A stretch of DNA of 16,173 nucleotides from CAWIHA01 sp963835855. GTDB lineage: Bacteria; Acidobacteriota; Terriglobia; Bryobacterales; Bryobacteraceae. The DNA is taken from NCBI GenBank assembly GCA_963835855.1, contig CAWIHA010000026.1, forward strand, positions 1 to 16,173, written 5' to 3'. Positions 7,558 through 13,610 of the stretch are shown here, one piece after another. Position numbers and translations under genes: made by a program. Under the pieces are notes generated by a model. The model saw only the letters and a list, made by a program, of their open reading frames with translations. It was not told the origin of the DNA and did no database searches. Numbering within the stretch: the stretch's first letter is position 1; the number at the start of each line of letters is the position of its first letter.

Positions 7558-7584
7558 GATGGCAGCGGCCATGCCGCCGCCACC
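7558..7584 (-). terminator. Hairpin downstream of the PEP-CTERM gene
   Basis: Arms GGCAGCGGC (7561-7569) and GCCGCCGCC (7573-7581) pair with one G-U wobble around a 3-base loop. An extra T-A pair extends the stem, with further partial pairing at its base. It lies about 14 bp past the stop at 7595. No U-tract follows on the minus strand, so termination is only a guess. The remainder of the 7398-7594 gap holds nothing recognisable except the possible -10 of the isomerase gene. Confidence 0.4.
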
Positions 7585-7594
7585 GGTAGAAGGA

Positions 7595-8233
7595 CTAAAC
7601 GAAACGCTTGCGGCGCGCGAAGCCGGCGACGAGCAGCAACGCGGGGACGGCCAGAGCGATGCTGGCGGGCTCCGGAACCGAAGAAAGGATCTGGAATGCG
7701 TCGGAATTGCTGCCTGGGAATAAAACGTTTGCAACGTTCCCTATGGTGCTCACGTACGCTACGGACGTGCCGTTATTGATGTCCCAATACAGATAGTCGC
7801 CATTTGAAGTTGTCGCGTTCTGAAGCGACAGCCAGTAGGTTCCGGCGGGCAGCGTGATATCGGGGAGCGAGAAGCTGGACGTGTACATATCATAGCCGGC
7901 GCCGTTGGTGCCGAGGAACACATTCGTCAGAGCCGCTACGGGACTCCCGCCGCCTCCCGCGCTGTTGGTATAGTCGGGTGAAGTGCCAATTCCCCACTGC
8001 ACGGAAACCGGCGTCGCGCCAGGATCTATCCAGTCGCCGAAATCTACGCCAGTCAGAGTGGCTGAACTCGTCAAAAGGAAAGAATCGGATGCCGCGATGC
8101 CCTCATCGATCGTCCAGGCACCCAGGGTACCGTTGATTGGGCCATTGTCGTAAATCACGCCGGCCGAAGCTGTGGTACTCGAGAGCAGACACGTAAAAAT
8201 CACGACGGTGAACAAACGCGCGAACTTGTTCAT
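7595..8233 (-). CDS. PEP-CTERM sorting-signal protein
   Basis: This is a 212-residue secreted protein. An N-terminal signal peptide (MNKFARLFTVVIFTCLLSS, cleavage likely after TASA) is followed by a beta-rich, Gly/Ser/Thr-rich body of unknown fold with APAGTYWLSLQN-like strands (PAGTYWLSLQN, SVQWGIGTSP, YLYWDINNG). The C-terminus is a textbook PEP-CTERM signal: VPEPASIALAVPALLLVAGF then ARRKRFV, meaning a Pro-Glu-Pro motif, a membrane helix and a basic tail, which is processed by an exosortase. No exosortase lies in this window. The start at 8233 is fixed by an AAGGAGG Shine-Dalgarno 7 nt upstream and by the signal peptide; the upstream in-frame extension is not credible. The body resembles proteins that coat cells or enter the extracellular matrix, but no ligand can be named. 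Confidence 0.88.
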   Translation of the reverse strand: MNKFARLFTVVIFTCLLSSTTASAGVIYDNGPINGTLGAWTIDEGIAASDSFLLTSSATLTGVDFGDWIDPGATPVSVQWGIGTSPDYTNSAGGGGSPVAALTNVFLGTNGAGYDMYTSSFSLPDITLPAGTYWLSLQNATTSNGDYLYWDINNGTSVAYVSTIGNVANVLFPGSNSDAFQILSSVPEPASIALAVPALLLVAGFARRKRFV

Positions 8234-8338
8234 CAGCGCCCTCCTTCGGACACGCTGTGTTGTGCCCTGGAACTCCCCCTCCGGCATGCCAGCCACGCGG
8301 CGCGCTCCATTCCTTATGGCCTTCAGCACGCTCAGCCG

Positions 8339-8368
8339 AGTATACCGGCGCCTTCCGCTCTAAGTCAA
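8339..8368 (-). promoter_or_regulatory. Sigma-70-type promoter for the PEP-CTERM gene
   Basis: Read on the minus strand, TTGACT (8368-8363) and TATACT (8344-8339) are separated by 18 bp; each matches five of six consensus bases. Transcription would start near 8332, giving a leader of about 99 nt before the Shine-Dalgarno and ATG at 8233. The divergent PAP2 gene begins at 8408, so this 174-bp gap serves both genes; no equally good plus-strand promoter is visible. Confidence 0.65.
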
Positions 8369-8407
8369 GGGGGCGATGCAGCTTGTGAGTAACGGTACTA
8401 TCATTGG

Positions 8408-9148
8408 ATGGCCGGGCATGCCGGAAGCCAGCGCGCAGTCAAATACGTCCAGAAGATGAGAGACCCAAAACCCGGGCGTTCCCCCATAGGCATCGTGTTC
8501 CTCCTTGGCCTCGGCATGGCAGTGGCGGCGCTGGCCCTGTTCGCGTGGCTCGCCGGAGAGGTCCTCGAGGGCGGCACGATCGCCTTCGATAACGCCGTCC
8601 GCCGGGATATCCACCAACACGTTTCGCCGGCGTTCACGGCAGTGATGCGGTTTTCGACCGCGTTCGGTTCGCCGCTCGGGCTGATCGTTTTGAGCCTGGC
8701 TGTGCTCGCCGGATTCACGGCGGCACATTGGCGCCGGGACAGTATCCTATTCCTGATTGCGATGGCCGGCGGGTTTGTCCTCGATGCTGTGCTGAAGATT
8801 GGCTTCCATCGCCCGCGGCCGCCGATGTCGTTTTTCGGCACGCCGATCCCGCACTCCTACAGTTTCCCCAGCGGGCACGCGCTTTTCTCGGTGTGCCTTT
8901 TTGGAATCGTCGCGGCCATGACGGCCTCACGGGTCCGAAGACGGGCGATCCGGGTTGCGATTTGGCTGGCCGCCGCCGTCATCGCGTTTTCGATCGGGTT
9001 ATCGAGGATCTATCTGGGAGTTCACTATCCGAGCGATGTGATCGCGGGCTACGCGGCAGCGATTGTCTGGGTCAGTGCGGTTGCGTACGCGAATCGGCTC
9101 GCACTCCGCAAGCGGGCGCACAAGGACGCGCCGCGGGTGCGCGCGTGA
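8408..9148 (+). CDS. PAP2-family membrane phosphatase
   Basis: This 246-residue integral membrane protein carries the complete phosphatidic acid phosphatase type 2 signature. Numbered from the 8408 start these are K-X6-RP (Lys130 to Arg137-Pro138), PSGH (154-157, with the catalytic-acid His) and SR-X5-H-X2-SD (Ser199, Arg200, nucleophile His206, Asp210). Five or six transmembrane helices surround these, with the active site facing the periplasm. Likely substrates are lipid phosphates such as undecaprenyl diphosphate or phosphatidate; the sequence does not separate BacA-like recycling from lipid A or phospholipid dephosphorylation. ATG 8408 and ATG 8456 are both possible starts, neither with a strong Shine-Dalgarno; the shorter form (MRDPKPGRSPIG) begins just before the first helix. 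It stands alone, divergent from the PEP-CTERM gene. Confidence 0.9.
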   Translation: MAGHAGSQRAVKYVQKMRDPKPGRSPIGIVFLLGLGMAVAALALFAWLAGEVLEGGTIAFDNAVRRDIHQHVSPAFTAVMRFSTAFGSPLGLIVLSLAVLAGFTAAHWRRDSILFLIAMAGGFVLDAVLKIGFHRPRPPMSFFGTPIPHSYSFPSGHALFSVCLFGIVAAMTASRVRRRAIRVAIWLAAAVIAFSIGLSRIYLGVHYPSDVIAGYAAAIVWVSAVAYANRLALRKRAHKDAPRVRA

Positions 9149-9251
9149 TGGTCATTATCCATCCCTGCGTGCGCAAAATTGGGCTGAGGGATTCCGAATG
9201 ACTACCGCCCCGAATGACTTTCGGAGCGGCATATCGCCACACCTGGGAATC

Positions 9252-9284
9252 GCCCGCGCGCCGGCGTAACGGCCGTGCGCGGGC
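9252..9284 (+). terminator. Strong GC hairpin downstream of the PAP2 gene
   Basis: Perfect 8-bp arms GCCCGCGC (9252-9259) and GCGCGGGC (9277-9284) enclose a loop with further partial pairing. It lies about 100 bp after the PAP2 stop and is followed by the 12-bp self-complementary CAAAACGTTTTG (9289-9300), which supplies a short T run. It is a possible terminator for either strand. Confidence 0.4.
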
Positions 9285-9307
9285 TCACCAAAACGTTTTG
9301 CTGAAGG

Positions 9308-9332
9308 AGGGAAGAAACACCGGCTGGGCCGG
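9308..9332 (-). terminator. Candidate intrinsic terminator of the cold-shock gene
   Basis: About 25 bp past the csp stop on the minus strand, CCGGC-CCA-GCCGG (9332-9320) forms a short GC hairpin directly followed by TGTTTCTTCC. The stem is only 5 bp, extendable by one or two pairs, so this is a weak but correctly placed intrinsic terminator. Confidence 0.4.
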
Positions 9333-9356
9333 CGCCTTCCTCGGCTCACCGTGTTC

Positions 9357-9563
9357 CTACGATACGGCTGTTACGTCTTCTGCCTGTAACCCCTTCGGAC
9401 CTTTCTTGACCAAGAACTCGACCTGGGCGCCCTCATCCAGAGTGCGATAGCCACCCATGTTGATAGCGGAGAAATGCACGAACACATCCTCGCCGTTCTC
9501 TCTCTGAATGAAACCAAAACCCTTGGCTGCATTGAACCACTTGACAGTACCTTTTTCCTTCAT
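9357..9563 (-). CDS. Cold-shock protein (CspA family)
   Basis: This 68-residue single cold-shock domain is of the usual length for the family. It has both nucleic-acid-binding motifs: RNP1 KGFGFIQ (14-20) and RNP2 DVFVHF (26-31). It also has the standard opening GTVKWFNAAKG and the closing GPKGLQAEDVT. It binds single-stranded RNA and DNA and melts RNA structure as a chaperone; such genes may be cold-induced or constitutive. The start ATG follows AGGAAC about 8 nt upstream. Transcription probably begins near 9719 from a near-consensus promoter, leaving an unusually long untranslated leader of about 155 nt, as in cold-regulated csp genes. The gene is monocistronic, with a hairpin downstream. 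Confidence 0.96.
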   Translation of the reverse strand: MKEKGTVKWFNAAKGFGFIQRENGEDVFVHFSAINMGGYRTLDEGAQVEFLVKKGPKGLQAEDVTAVS

Positions 9564-9719
9564 GTTGCTTGTTCCTGTTACTTTCCTTCCCGATTTTCTT
9601 CTTGAGTTTGAGTTGTTGAATACTCCCGTCGATCGGCCAAGAATGCGATCGTGCGAACCCGCATACTGCGACCCGCCGTTGCCACTTCCCGGTTCATGCG
9701 AAGACTAGAGCCACAAATC
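9564..9719 (-). promoter_or_regulatory. Long 5' leader of the cold-shock mRNA
   Basis: The stretch between the predicted transcription start (about 9719) and the csp ATG holds no credible gene. Leaders of about 150 nt are typical of csp mRNAs that refold with temperature, so a thermosensing role is plausible. I see no specific cold-box sequence and infer function only from length and position. Confidence 0.4.
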
Positions 9720-9725
9720 GGAAAT

Positions 9726-9754
9726 ATTATACCACACCTGTGGCATATTCTGAA
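9726..9754 (-). promoter_or_regulatory. csp promoter with palindromic spacer
   Basis: On the minus strand a perfect TATAAT (9731-9726) lies 17 bp from TTCAGA (9754-9749, four of six consensus bases). The -10-proximal spacer contains an inverted repeat, CCACA-CC-TGTGG (9732-9743), which abuts the -10 box. It could be a repressor operator. Confidence 0.65.
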
Positions 9755-9814
9755 CGAACATTAACGCACGAAGTACGCCGGCGCGAATTCCTTGAAATCA
9801 CGTGAGAAATCGCG

Positions 9815-11518
9815 CTAAATGAGCGCCTCGCGCTTTTCGATCACCGTCCTGTCGCCGCTGGCGATGTATTCGGCCTGCATGCGGATGCGCGGCAGCGCGT
9901 CGCGGATGAACTTCTCCGCGAGCGGCTCCCGCGCGGCATCCCGCCCGGCCTGAACGAGCAGCAGGTGCACGCCGAGGCAATCCGAAGCCATGTCCACCAG
10001 GCGCCGCGAGACCAGCTCGCTGTAAGTGCGGTCGTTGCAGTTCTTGAGAAACGTCACGCAATAGGAAAGCTTCTCGCGGGCTTCCCGGACCAGCGAGGCC
10101 AGCTTCATCAGATCGGCGCGGAATTGCCTCTCCCCGAGCTGCGCAAGGTAGTTGCCGAGCGTCCCGCTGGTGATGCCGGCCGAGGCGCCCACCACCTGGA
10201 GCTGCGTCGTACCTTCGTAGATCGTGGTGATCCGCGCGTCGCGCGAGAGTCGCTCGACGTTGAACTCCCGCATGTATCCGGCGCCGCCGTGGATCTGGAT
10301 GGCGTCATAGGTCACCTGAATCGCCATTTCGGAAGCGTAGGCCTTGGCGATGGGCGTGAGCACGCCGGCGCAGGAAGAAACCTCTCTGAGCCGCGTCTTA
10401 AGCTCGGGCTCGTTCGAGTGTTCGGCTTTGCGCTCAAGCATCCGCCGGACGTCCATCAGCCGGCCGGCTTCATAGGTGATGGCGCGCGCCACCTGGATCG
10501 TCGATTTCATGCGGGCCAGCATGTCGTATACCTGCGGCATCTCGATGATCGGGTGCTTGAATTGAACGCGCTTCTGCGCGTAGCGCCGCGATTCCTCATA
10601 CGCCGCCTGCGCGATGCCGATCGCCTGCCCGGCCACCGCCACCCGTGCGCCGTTCATCAACGACATAACGTAACGGATGAGCCCGAGCCGGCGCTGGCCC
10701 ACGAGAGCCGCGGGCGCGCCGTTGAACTGCAACTCGCAGGTGGGGGAGCCGTGGATGCCCAGCTTGTTCTCGATCCGGCGCACCACGACCTCGGGGCCTT
10801 TCTCGCACACGAACATGCTCAGCCCGCGGCCGTCCACGCTGCCCTCTTCGGAACGCGCCAGCACCAGGCTGACATCGGCGCAGCCGTTCGTGATGAACCG
10901 CTTGACGCCAAAGAGCCGCCACGATCCGTCCTGCTGCGGCACGGCTTTGAGCCGCACCGATTGCAGGTCGCTGCCGGCGTCCGGTTCAGTCAGGATCATC
11001 GCGCCCGTCACTTTGCCGCTGGCGAACAGGGGCAGGTACTTCTCCTTCAGCTCGTCGCCGGCGAACTCGTAAATGGTCTCGGCGATGTCTTGCAAGCTGA
11101 AGAGGTTCATCAGGCTCGCGTCCGCCTGCGCCACCATCTCGATAGCCATGCTGTACAGCAACCCGGGGAAGTTCAGCCCGCCGTAGCGCCGCGGCAGCGT
11201 GAAACCCATCAGTCCCGCTTGCGAGAGAGTCTTGAGCGCGCGCTCGGTGCCCTGCGCGTAGGTGACATTGCCATGATCGAAGTGCGCGCCCTCGCGGTCC
11301 ACCTCGGGCGCGAGCGGTGCGATTTCGCGACCGGCGATCGCGCCGGTCATCTCGAGCACGGAACGCCAGCCTTCGAGCGCATCCTCGTAGGAGAGCGGCG
11401 CGTCGGCGTACTCCTGCGCCTGCGTGTATTCATCCTCGAGCGAAGCGGCGACTTCCTCCAGATCGAGATGATGGAAGTGCCACTGGATGTCGGCGTTTTC
11501 GGTGAAGAAGTTGTCCAC
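9815..11518 (-). CDS. Acyl-CoA dehydrogenase
   Basis: This FAD-dependent alpha,beta-dehydrogenase of 567 residues has an N-terminal helical extension (1-60). The ACAD core follows: GLMGFTLPRRYGG, MILTEPDAGSDL (FAD and substrate loop), VKRFITNG, the middle beta-domain with KLGIHGSPTCEL, RVQFKHPIIEMPQVYDMLA, QIHGGAGYMREFNVER, and IYEGTTQLQ with the presumed catalytic base Glu435. A C-terminal helical extension of about 120 residues makes it longer than the usual 380-residue enzymes, as in the long, FadE/AidB-like ACADs. It starts with GTG at 11518; an AGGAGG Shine-Dalgarno overlapping the etfA stop fixes this. It lies 9 bp after etfA, so it almost certainly passes electrons to that ETF. Substrate chain length cannot be told from sequence. 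Confidence 0.94.
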   Translation of the reverse strand: MDNFFTENADIQWHFHHLDLEEVAASLEDEYTQAQEYADAPLSYEDALEGWRSVLEMTGAIAGREIAPLAPEVDREGAHFDHGNVTYAQGTERALKTLSQAGLMGFTLPRRYGGLNFPGLLYSMAIEMVAQADASLMNLFSLQDIAETIYEFAGDELKEKYLPLFASGKVTGAMILTEPDAGSDLQSVRLKAVPQQDGSWRLFGVKRFITNGCADVSLVLARSEEGSVDGRGLSMFVCEKGPEVVVRRIENKLGIHGSPTCELQFNGAPAALVGQRRLGLIRYVMSLMNGARVAVAGQAIGIAQAAYEESRRYAQKRVQFKHPIIEMPQVYDMLARMKSTIQVARAITYEAGRLMDVRRMLERKAEHSNEPELKTRLREVSSCAGVLTPIAKAYASEMAIQVTYDAIQIHGGAGYMREFNVERLSRDARITTIYEGTTQLQVVGASAGITSGTLGNYLAQLGERQFRADLMKLASLVREAREKLSYCVTFLKNCNDRTYSELVSRRLVDMASDCLGVHLLLVQAGRDAAREPLAEKFIRDALPRIRMQAEYIASGDRTVIEKREALI

Positions 11519-11527
11519 GTTCGCCTC

Positions 11528-12541
11528 CTACAGTTTTCCCTTAAGCGCCTTGATCAGCCGCGGAATGACTTCGCGCACGTCGCCGACAATGCCGTAATGC
11601 GCCACCTGGAAGATGGGCGCAGAGGGATCGGTGTTGATGGCTATGATCTTCGCGGATTCCTCCATGCCCGCCCGGTGTTGCACCGCGCCCGAGATGCCGC
11701 ACGCGATGTAGAGCTTGGGCCGCACGGTTGTGCCCGTCTGGCCTACCTGGTGATCGGGATGGATGAAGCCAGCGTCCACGGCCGCGCGCGACGCGCCCAC
11801 CGCCGCGCCCCCCATCACCGAGGCGAGCTCGTGCAGTAGCGCGAAGTTTTCTTTCGTCCCCATCCCGTACCCGCCGGAAACGATGATGTTCGCCGAACGC
11901 AGGTCCACGCGCCGCTGCTGCATGTGCCGCTCAATCACATGGACTGCCCCGCACTCGGAGTCGAGCGCGACCGGCACCTCGATCAGTTCGCCCGCCCGGC
12001 CTTCCGCCGGTTCGGGCACGTGCATCACGCCCTCGCGCACCGTGGCCATTTCCGGCAGCACGTCAGGGCTGACGATCGTCGCAATAATGTTGCCGCCCCA
12101 GGCCGGCCGGACTTGCAAGAGCTTTTGCTGGTACACGCGCCCGCCGGATTCGTAAGAGCCGATCTGGAGATCCGTGCAGTCCGCGGTCAGGCCAGTCTTG
12201 AGCGCCGAGGCGACGCGTGGCGCCAGATCGCGGCCCAGCGGGGTGGCGCCATAGAGCACGATCTCCGGCTTGCGCTCGCGAATCAGGTCTGTGAGGATGC
12301 GCGCGTACGGCAGGGTCGTGTATTGGGCCAGCCGCTCGTCCTCCGCCGTATAGACGATATCCGCGCCGTGCGCGAACAGCACGTCCGACAGGTGGCGCGT
12401 CTTGTGGCCTAGCAGCACCGCTGCCAGCCGCACGTCCAGCGTCCGCGCCAGCTCGCGCCCTTTCCCCAATAGCTCGAGCGAGACGCTGGCAATTTTGCCC
12501 TCGTCCACTTCCGCGAACACCCAAACGTCGCCGTGTGCCAT
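11528..12541 (-). CDS. etfA: Electron transfer flavoprotein, alpha subunit
   Basis: The 337-residue subunit carries the FAD of the ETF heterodimer. The N-terminal domain (1-190, starting VWVFAEVDEGKIASVS) is the usual Rossmann-like fold, with TGLTADCTDL at 116-125. The C-terminal FAD domain (about 215-337) has IIVSGGYGMGTKENF, GASRAAVDAGFI, QVGQTGTTVRP (FAD-contacting, 266-275), YIACGISGAVQHRAGM and INTDPSAPIF; all are canonical. ETF receives electrons from acyl-CoA dehydrogenases and passes them on, usually to ETF-quinone oxidoreductase, which is not seen here. The ATG overlaps the etfB stop by one base (TAATG), so translation is coupled. It lies second in an etfB-etfA-ACAD operon. Confidence 0.97.
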   Translation of the reverse strand: MAHGDVWVFAEVDEGKIASVSLELLGKGRELARTLDVRLAAVLLGHKTRHLSDVLFAHGADIVYTAEDERLAQYTTLPYARILTDLIRERKPEIVLYGATPLGRDLAPRVASALKTGLTADCTDLQIGSYESGGRVYQQKLLQVRPAWGGNIIATIVSPDVLPEMATVREGVMHVPEPAEGRAGELIEVPVALDSECGAVHVIERHMQQRRVDLRSANIIVSGGYGMGTKENFALLHELASVMGGAAVGASRAAVDAGFIHPDHQVGQTGTTVRPKLYIACGISGAVQHRAGMEESAKIIAINTDPSAPIFQVAHYGIVGDVREVIPRLIKALKGKL

Positions 12542-13425
12542 TAGCCGAACGTCCTCTCTTCGATGGACTCCGCGATCAGCTCGCGCACGCCCGCGTCGTC
12601 GCTCCCGAACAGCTTCAGGTTGCGGCCGGCCAGCACCACATTTTCCACTTTCTTGACTTTGGTCGGCGAGCCCGTGATGCCGATGCGCGCCAGCTCCGCG
12701 CCGATGTCCTCGGCTCCCCAGGTTTCGATGAACAGGCCCTTCTGCGTCAGGTCCTGCAGCACGTTATCGACGCTCGCGCCGAGCCGCTGCGCTTCCTTTT
12801 CGATCTCGAAGGCCGAGCGGGCACGGCGGTATTTCAACAGCAGCCGCGCGTTCGGCCAGCGCGGCGAATTCGCGGTCTTGGGAACGGTGAGCAGCAAGGG
12901 CGCCCGCGCCTCCACTACTTCTTGCGCCCGGCTTAGGTCGCGGCGGATGCGGAAGCTGCCGCCTGCATAATCGAGCACCGCGCTGGCGAAAGTCACCTGC
13001 GCGATGCCCAGCTTGTCGGCCACCTGCGGGCCCACTTGCGCGGTGTCGCCGTCGATGGCCTGCCGGCCACAGAGCACCACGTCGAAGGGCGCGAGATGCG
13101 TCGTGATCGCCTGCGCAATCGTGTACGACGTGGCTAGTGTATCCGATGCGGCGAACCGGCGGTCGCTCAGCAGAATCACGCGATCGGCACCGCGGCACAG
13201 TGAATCTTTTAGGATCTCGACGGCGCGGGCGGGACCCATCGTGATCACGATCACCTCGCCGCCATAGCGCTCCTTCAAATCGAGGGCCATCTCGAGCGCG
13301 TTCAGATCCTCCGGGTTGAAGATGGCCGCGAGCGCATTCCGGTTCACGGTGCCGTCGGGCTTCATCACTTCGCCGGTCACGTTCTTCGTATCCGGCACTT
13401 GCTTGACAAGGACGATCAATCGCAA
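12541..13425 (-). CDS. etfB: Electron transfer flavoprotein, beta subunit
   Basis: The 294-residue partner of EtfA starts RLIVLVKQVPDTKNV, the family's hallmark N-terminus. NPEDLNALEMALDLKE, VITMGPARAVEILKDSLCRGADRVILLSD, and the AMP/nucleotide signature RQAIDGDTAQVGPQVADKLG follow. Most EtfB proteins are 250-265 residues; the C-terminal extension of about 30 residues (ending ESIEERTFG) gives a longer group. The start is not ATG. A GGAGG at 13440-13436 is spaced 4 nt from GTG 13431 and 10 nt from TTG 13425; TTG gives exactly MRLIVLVKQ, so I prefer it. First gene of the operon, 186 bp after the kinase stop on the same strand. Confidence 0.95.
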   Translation of the reverse strand: MRLIVLVKQVPDTKNVTGEVMKPDGTVNRNALAAIFNPEDLNALEMALDLKERYGGEVIVITMGPARAVEILKDSLCRGADRVILLSDRRFAASDTLATSYTIAQAITTHLAPFDVVLCGRQAIDGDTAQVGPQVADKLGIAQVTFASAVLDYAGGSFRIRRDLSRAQEVVEARAPLLLTVPKTANSPRWPNARLLLKYRRARSAFEIEKEAQRLGASVDNVLQDLTQKGLFIETWGAEDIGAELARIGITGSPTKVKKVENVVLAGRNLKLFGSDDAGVRELIAESIEERTFG

Positions 13426-13542
13426 AGGCACATCGCCTCCCTCATGGAGTGGAACGCTGTTGAGGACCCGCTGGTGCGGCCTCGGCTTGAGTACTCCCCA
13501 TCCGCAGAGCCAATAGAGAAGAGAGCCCAATTTACCAAGGCT

Positions 13543-13587
13543 GGCGGCCGGCTGCAAGCACACCTCGCCTTTCCACGGCCGGCCGCC
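13543..13587. repeat. 10-bp perfect inverted repeat between kinase and etfB
   Basis: GGCGGCCGGC (13543-13552) and GCCGGCCGCC (13578-13587) are exact reverse complements with a 25-nt loop. The element lies 24 bp after the kinase stop and about 118 bp before etfB. It may terminate the upstream CsgG-kinase transcript, although no U-tract follows. The rest of the 13426-13610 gap shows only the etfB Shine-Dalgarno; no promoter stands out. Confidence 0.5.
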
Positions 13588-13610
13588 CCGTCGGAGTTGA
13601 GCGGCGCGCC

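Noticed and set aside
9781..9815. GCGCGA/TCGCGC stem just after the acyl-CoA dehydrogenase stop as a terminator
   Set aside because: The stem is 6 bp with a mismatch and a long loop, without a U-tract; too weak to call.
9965..11839. A 624-codon open frame on the plus strand
   Set aside because: It is antisense to the acyl-CoA dehydrogenase and etfA, is Arg/His-rich with no recognisable motif, and arises from GC-rich third positions of the real genes.
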